A DNA stretch of 8,513 bases from Planctomycetota bacterium (GTDB taxonomy: Bacteria > Planctomycetota > Phycisphaerae > UBA1845). The stretch spans positions 1 through 8,513 of the forward strand of contig JADFMZ010000118.1 in the NCBI GenBank assembly GCA_022563615.1, in the 5' to 3' direction. The position numbers and the translations under genes are program-made. Numbering within the stretch: position 1 is the first letter of the stretch; every line of letters starts with the position of its first letter. Below the pieces are notes generated by a model that saw only the letters and a program-made list of their open reading frames with translations, was not told the DNA's origin and did no database searches. Shown in pieces: positions 6,985-8,513 of the stretch.

Positions 6985-6989
6985 CTCCC
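6985..6989 (-). promoter_or_regulatory. Ribosome binding site of the S8 protease gene
   Basis: On the minus strand GGGAG lies 4 bases before the ATG at 6980 and 7 bases before the adjoining ATG at 6977. It supports a start here rather than at the in-frame TTG at 7055, and spacing slightly favours the second ATG. Confidence 0.6.
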
Positions 6990-7149
6990 GGATTCTAGTA
7001 CGCCGGTGGCGGTCCCCGTCGCCTTTTCCCATCCAACCGAGTCTTGAATTCCCAATCAGTGCCGTGGATCCCAATCCGAGTTCAGCCTCGATCTCGAATC
7101 CACTCCATCTGCCTGGGTACTTGTTATTGCACTCGCAACGTCCGACTAA

Positions 7150-7509
7150 TCATCGATTTACACAAGCTCCCGCGTTGCACTCGCAGTCGACACCCCCCAC
7201 GGGACAACCTTCACACAGTTCCCCGTCCTCGTCGATGGCTCCGTTGCAGTTATTGTCAATCCCGTCATCGCAAATCTCAACGCCTGGACCAAGCTCCGGG
7301 TAGGCAATCGTCTTGAACCCGTCCACAACCCCGCCAATGTCCGTAAAGTTGAGCGATAAATTCGGTGGTGGAACATTGCCGCGGAGCATGGCACGGACCT
7401 TGGGTGGGGCGCCCTCCTCCGGCGGACCCGGATTGTACGGTATGCTCTTGAACTTGTCTACCATTTTGCCGATGTCCGTAAAGCTTGGGTCCGTGACAGT
7501 ATCGGCGGC
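7150..7509 (-). pseudogene. 3' remnant of a second secreted protein: dockerin-like double repeat plus MopE-type metal-binding motif
   Basis: Reading from about 7509 the frame gives DTVTDPSFTDIGKMVDKFKS, then PKVRAMLRGN and LSLNFTDIGGVVDGFKTIAY. This is clearly the same double tail as in the protease. It then extends with a Cys/Asp/Asn-rich stretch (7278-7225, EICDDGIDNNCNGAIDEDG) of the MopE-like putative metal-binding type, and a final Cys-rich segment, GVDCECNAGACVNR, ending at TGA 7152-7150. An ATG exists at 7464, but the conserved FTDIGK precedes it in frame, so it is internal. Upstream of about 7509 the similarity to the protease tail ends where the insertion sequence begins. The N-terminal and functional part of the protein has therefore been cut away or displaced, and its activity cannot be inferred. 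The gene pointed the same way as the protease and lay about 170 bases upstream of it. Confidence 0.75.
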
Positions 7510-7582
7510 GTTTTTTGGGGGGTATGATGAGGGCGAGGTCGGCTACGGAGGGCGGGCCCGGGTATTTTTGGGATGGCTTCAT

Positions 7583-7588
7583 GGAGGA
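7583..7588 (+). promoter_or_regulatory. Ribosome binding site of the transposase
   Basis: GGAGGA ends 8 bases before ATG 7597. This favours 7597 over the in-frame ATG at 7573, which lies upstream of the site. Confidence 0.65.
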
Positions 7589-7596
7589 ACCCAATC

Positions 7597-7968
7597 ATGG
7601 CAGCGCGGAGCACACGTCAAGCGGCGCGGGCGCGAATTCTTGGGGCGTTTAGCGCGCAGTTGGATCGGATCATACCGGAGGATGAAAGCGTTCCGTTGAA
7701 AGGGGCGACGTTCGCCGATTTTGAGGACCAGGTGGAGACCTTGGCGCAGGCGGCGTTGCCGGTGGCCTTGGAGGAGCGTGCCTCGTTGGAGTCCAATGCA
7801 GAAGTAGAGACGGCAGGCCGCTGCCCGCACTGTGGCTCGGAGGGAGTGTACCTGGAGAAGGAGGTGACCCAGCCGGAGGTGCGGTCGCGTTACGGGCCGG
7901 TGGTCCTGTACAAACAGAACGCGCGGTGCCGCTCGTGTGGCGGCTCTTTTTCCCCCTCAGGTTCGTGA
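7597..7968 (+). CDS. ISKra4-like transposase, N-terminal part (zinc-ribbon), frame 1
   Basis: The first 123 residues of the transposase as read without a frame change. A helical N-terminus (MAARSTRQAARARILGAF, FADFEDQVETLAQAAL) leads into a zinc-ribbon-like pair CPHCG and CRSCG, with GPVVLYKQ between them. This is the DNA-binding front end typical of ISKra4-type transposases. The frame then ends in GGSFSPSGS and a TGA at 7966-7968, just before the catalytic domain, which continues in the next frame. The start at 7597 is set by a strong Shine-Dalgarno sequence. Alone this product would lack the catalytic core and could only bind DNA or act as a regulator. It lies head-to-head with the secreted gene remnant. 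Confidence 0.75.
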   Translation: MAARSTRQAARARILGAFSAQLDRIIPEDESVPLKGATFADFEDQVETLAQAALPVALEERASLESNAEVETAGRCPHCGSEGVYLEKEVTQPEVRSRYGPVVLYKQNARCRSCGGSFSPSGS

Positions 7969-8513
7969 TTGGGGATTGCCTCGCGAGGTTCCACTGACGC
8001 CGCGGGCGGCGCGACGGGTAGCGCGAGAAGGCGCGTTGCACTCCTTCGATCAGGCCGCGTTGGCGTTGAACGAGGACTGGGGCACCCACCTGGACGGCAA
8101 GCAGATTCAGCGTTGGGCGGAGGCGATCGGTCGAACGGTGGTGTCGGCGCGCGATGCGGAGGTTCGCGCCTTCGAGCAGGGGATCCGACCGGCGACACCG
8201 GTGAACGCACCGGCGCTTCTGGTGATCGGGATGGATGGCGGTCGCGTGCAAACCCGTGAAAAACAAGGGGGAAACGGCAGTCGGTGGCGGGAGGACAAGG
8301 TGGGCGCGATTACGTCGTATCTGCCGGGCGACGGCACGCCGGATCACCGACCCGAGCCGCTAGTGACCACCTATGTCGCTACGATGGAGCGGACCGAGGC
8401 TTTTGGAAGAGTGCTGCGTGTGGAGGCGGAACGCCGCGGCATGCAGCGGGCGGGCACGGTGTTGGTGATGGGCGACGGCGGAAACTGGATCGATCCACTG
8501 AGCAAGCGGGAAT
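7958..8513 (+). CDS. ISKra4-like transposase, catalytic part, +1 frame, runs off the right edge
   Basis: From CAG at 7958 the +1 frame is open to the window edge (185 codons) and continues the transposase: QVRDWGLPREVPLTPRAARR, a helical region with HLDGKQIQRWAEAIGRT, then VIGMDGGRVQTRE (likely first catalytic Asp), SRWREDKVGAI, and VLVMGDGGNWIDP (likely second catalytic Asp). The final Glu of a DDE catalytic triad would lie beyond 8513. The frame has no plausible ribosome binding site or start codon of its own near 7958. It is joined to the upstream part either by a one-base sequence error or mutation, or by +1 ribosomal frameshifting within the T5C5 run at 7947-7956. Family assignment rests on the MDGGR...WREDKVG and GDGGNWI motifs. 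Confidence 0.75.

Larger units (their letters stand above)
7511..8513 (+). mobile_element. Left part of an ISKra4-like insertion sequence, truncated by the window edge
   Basis: A transposase gene begins immediately beside the point where the second secreted gene loses its homology (about 7505-7520). That region carries a T6-G6 run at 7511-7522, which may mark the element's end. The exact boundary, terminal inverted repeat and any target-site duplication cannot be fixed because the right end lies outside the window. Confidence 0.65.

Noticed and set aside
6981..7149. Promoter for the protease gene
   Set aside because: No convincing -35/-10 pair could be read on the minus strand; only the ribosome site is clear.
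7462..7464. ATG as the start of a small complete protein with the dockerin-like tail
   Set aside because: The conserved FTDIGK precedes this ATG in frame and no ribosome site is seen, so it is internal to a truncated gene.
7277..7594. Minus-strand frame of about 105 residues beside the transposase
   Set aside because: It runs in a different frame from the conserved FTDIG remnant, contains no recognisable motif and crosses the insertion boundary.
1..8513. CRISPR array, tRNA or rRNA genes
   Set aside because: No regularly spaced short repeats and no recognisable tRNA or rRNA sequence were seen.

Overview
The window looks like two pieces of bacterial DNA from different sources that meet near position 1180-1205. 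The left piece (1 to about 1180) reads like a gammaproteobacterial chromosome. On the minus strand it carries a DUF1820-family protein followed by a TIGR04211-type secreted SH3/coiled-coil/membrane-anchor protein. The rest (about 1185 to 8513) reads like a Planctomycetota genome. It has a hybrid sensor kinase with two receiver domains, a very large secreted subtilisin-like protease built from planctomycete-style modules (GACC cysteine motif, a WWGS/SFH/LYYC domain resembling DUF7901, paired dockerin-like tail repeats), a second gene with the same tail, and a transposase resembling the ISKra4 family. The two genes at the junction face away from each other and both lose their 5' ends at the same place, so an assembly or amplification chimera is the simplest explanation.

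Layout, left to right: 1-21, possible start of a minus-strand gene running off the edge. 38-664, SH3-domain membrane protein (minus). 665-872, intergenic, with an inverted pair of DnaA-box-like sequences. 873-1178, DUF1820 protein (minus, N-terminus missing). About 1182-1490, the ATPase end of a histidine kinase (plus), ending at an in-frame TAA. 1491-2330, two tandem receiver domains in the same frame with no usable start codon, almost certainly the rest of the same hybrid kinase. 2331-2723, no convincing gene. 2724-6980, the S8 protease (minus, about 1418 residues). 6981-7149, its upstream region. 7150 to about 7509, the 3' end of a second secreted gene (minus) with the same dockerin-like tail plus a MopE-type metal-binding motif. 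About 7511-8513, the left part of an insertion sequence whose transposase (plus) is split by a one-base frame change and runs off the right edge.

The planctomycete genes do not form an evident operon or pathway: kinase and protease are convergent, and the insertion sequence has cut the second secreted gene. What the two secreted genes share is a C-terminal double repeat, probably a cell-surface or complex-assembly tag. I did not find a coherent new defence or metabolic system. The most informative oddities are the chimeric junction, the single stop codon splitting the hybrid kinase, the module nested inside another domain of the protease, the duplicated tails, and the frame change in the transposase.
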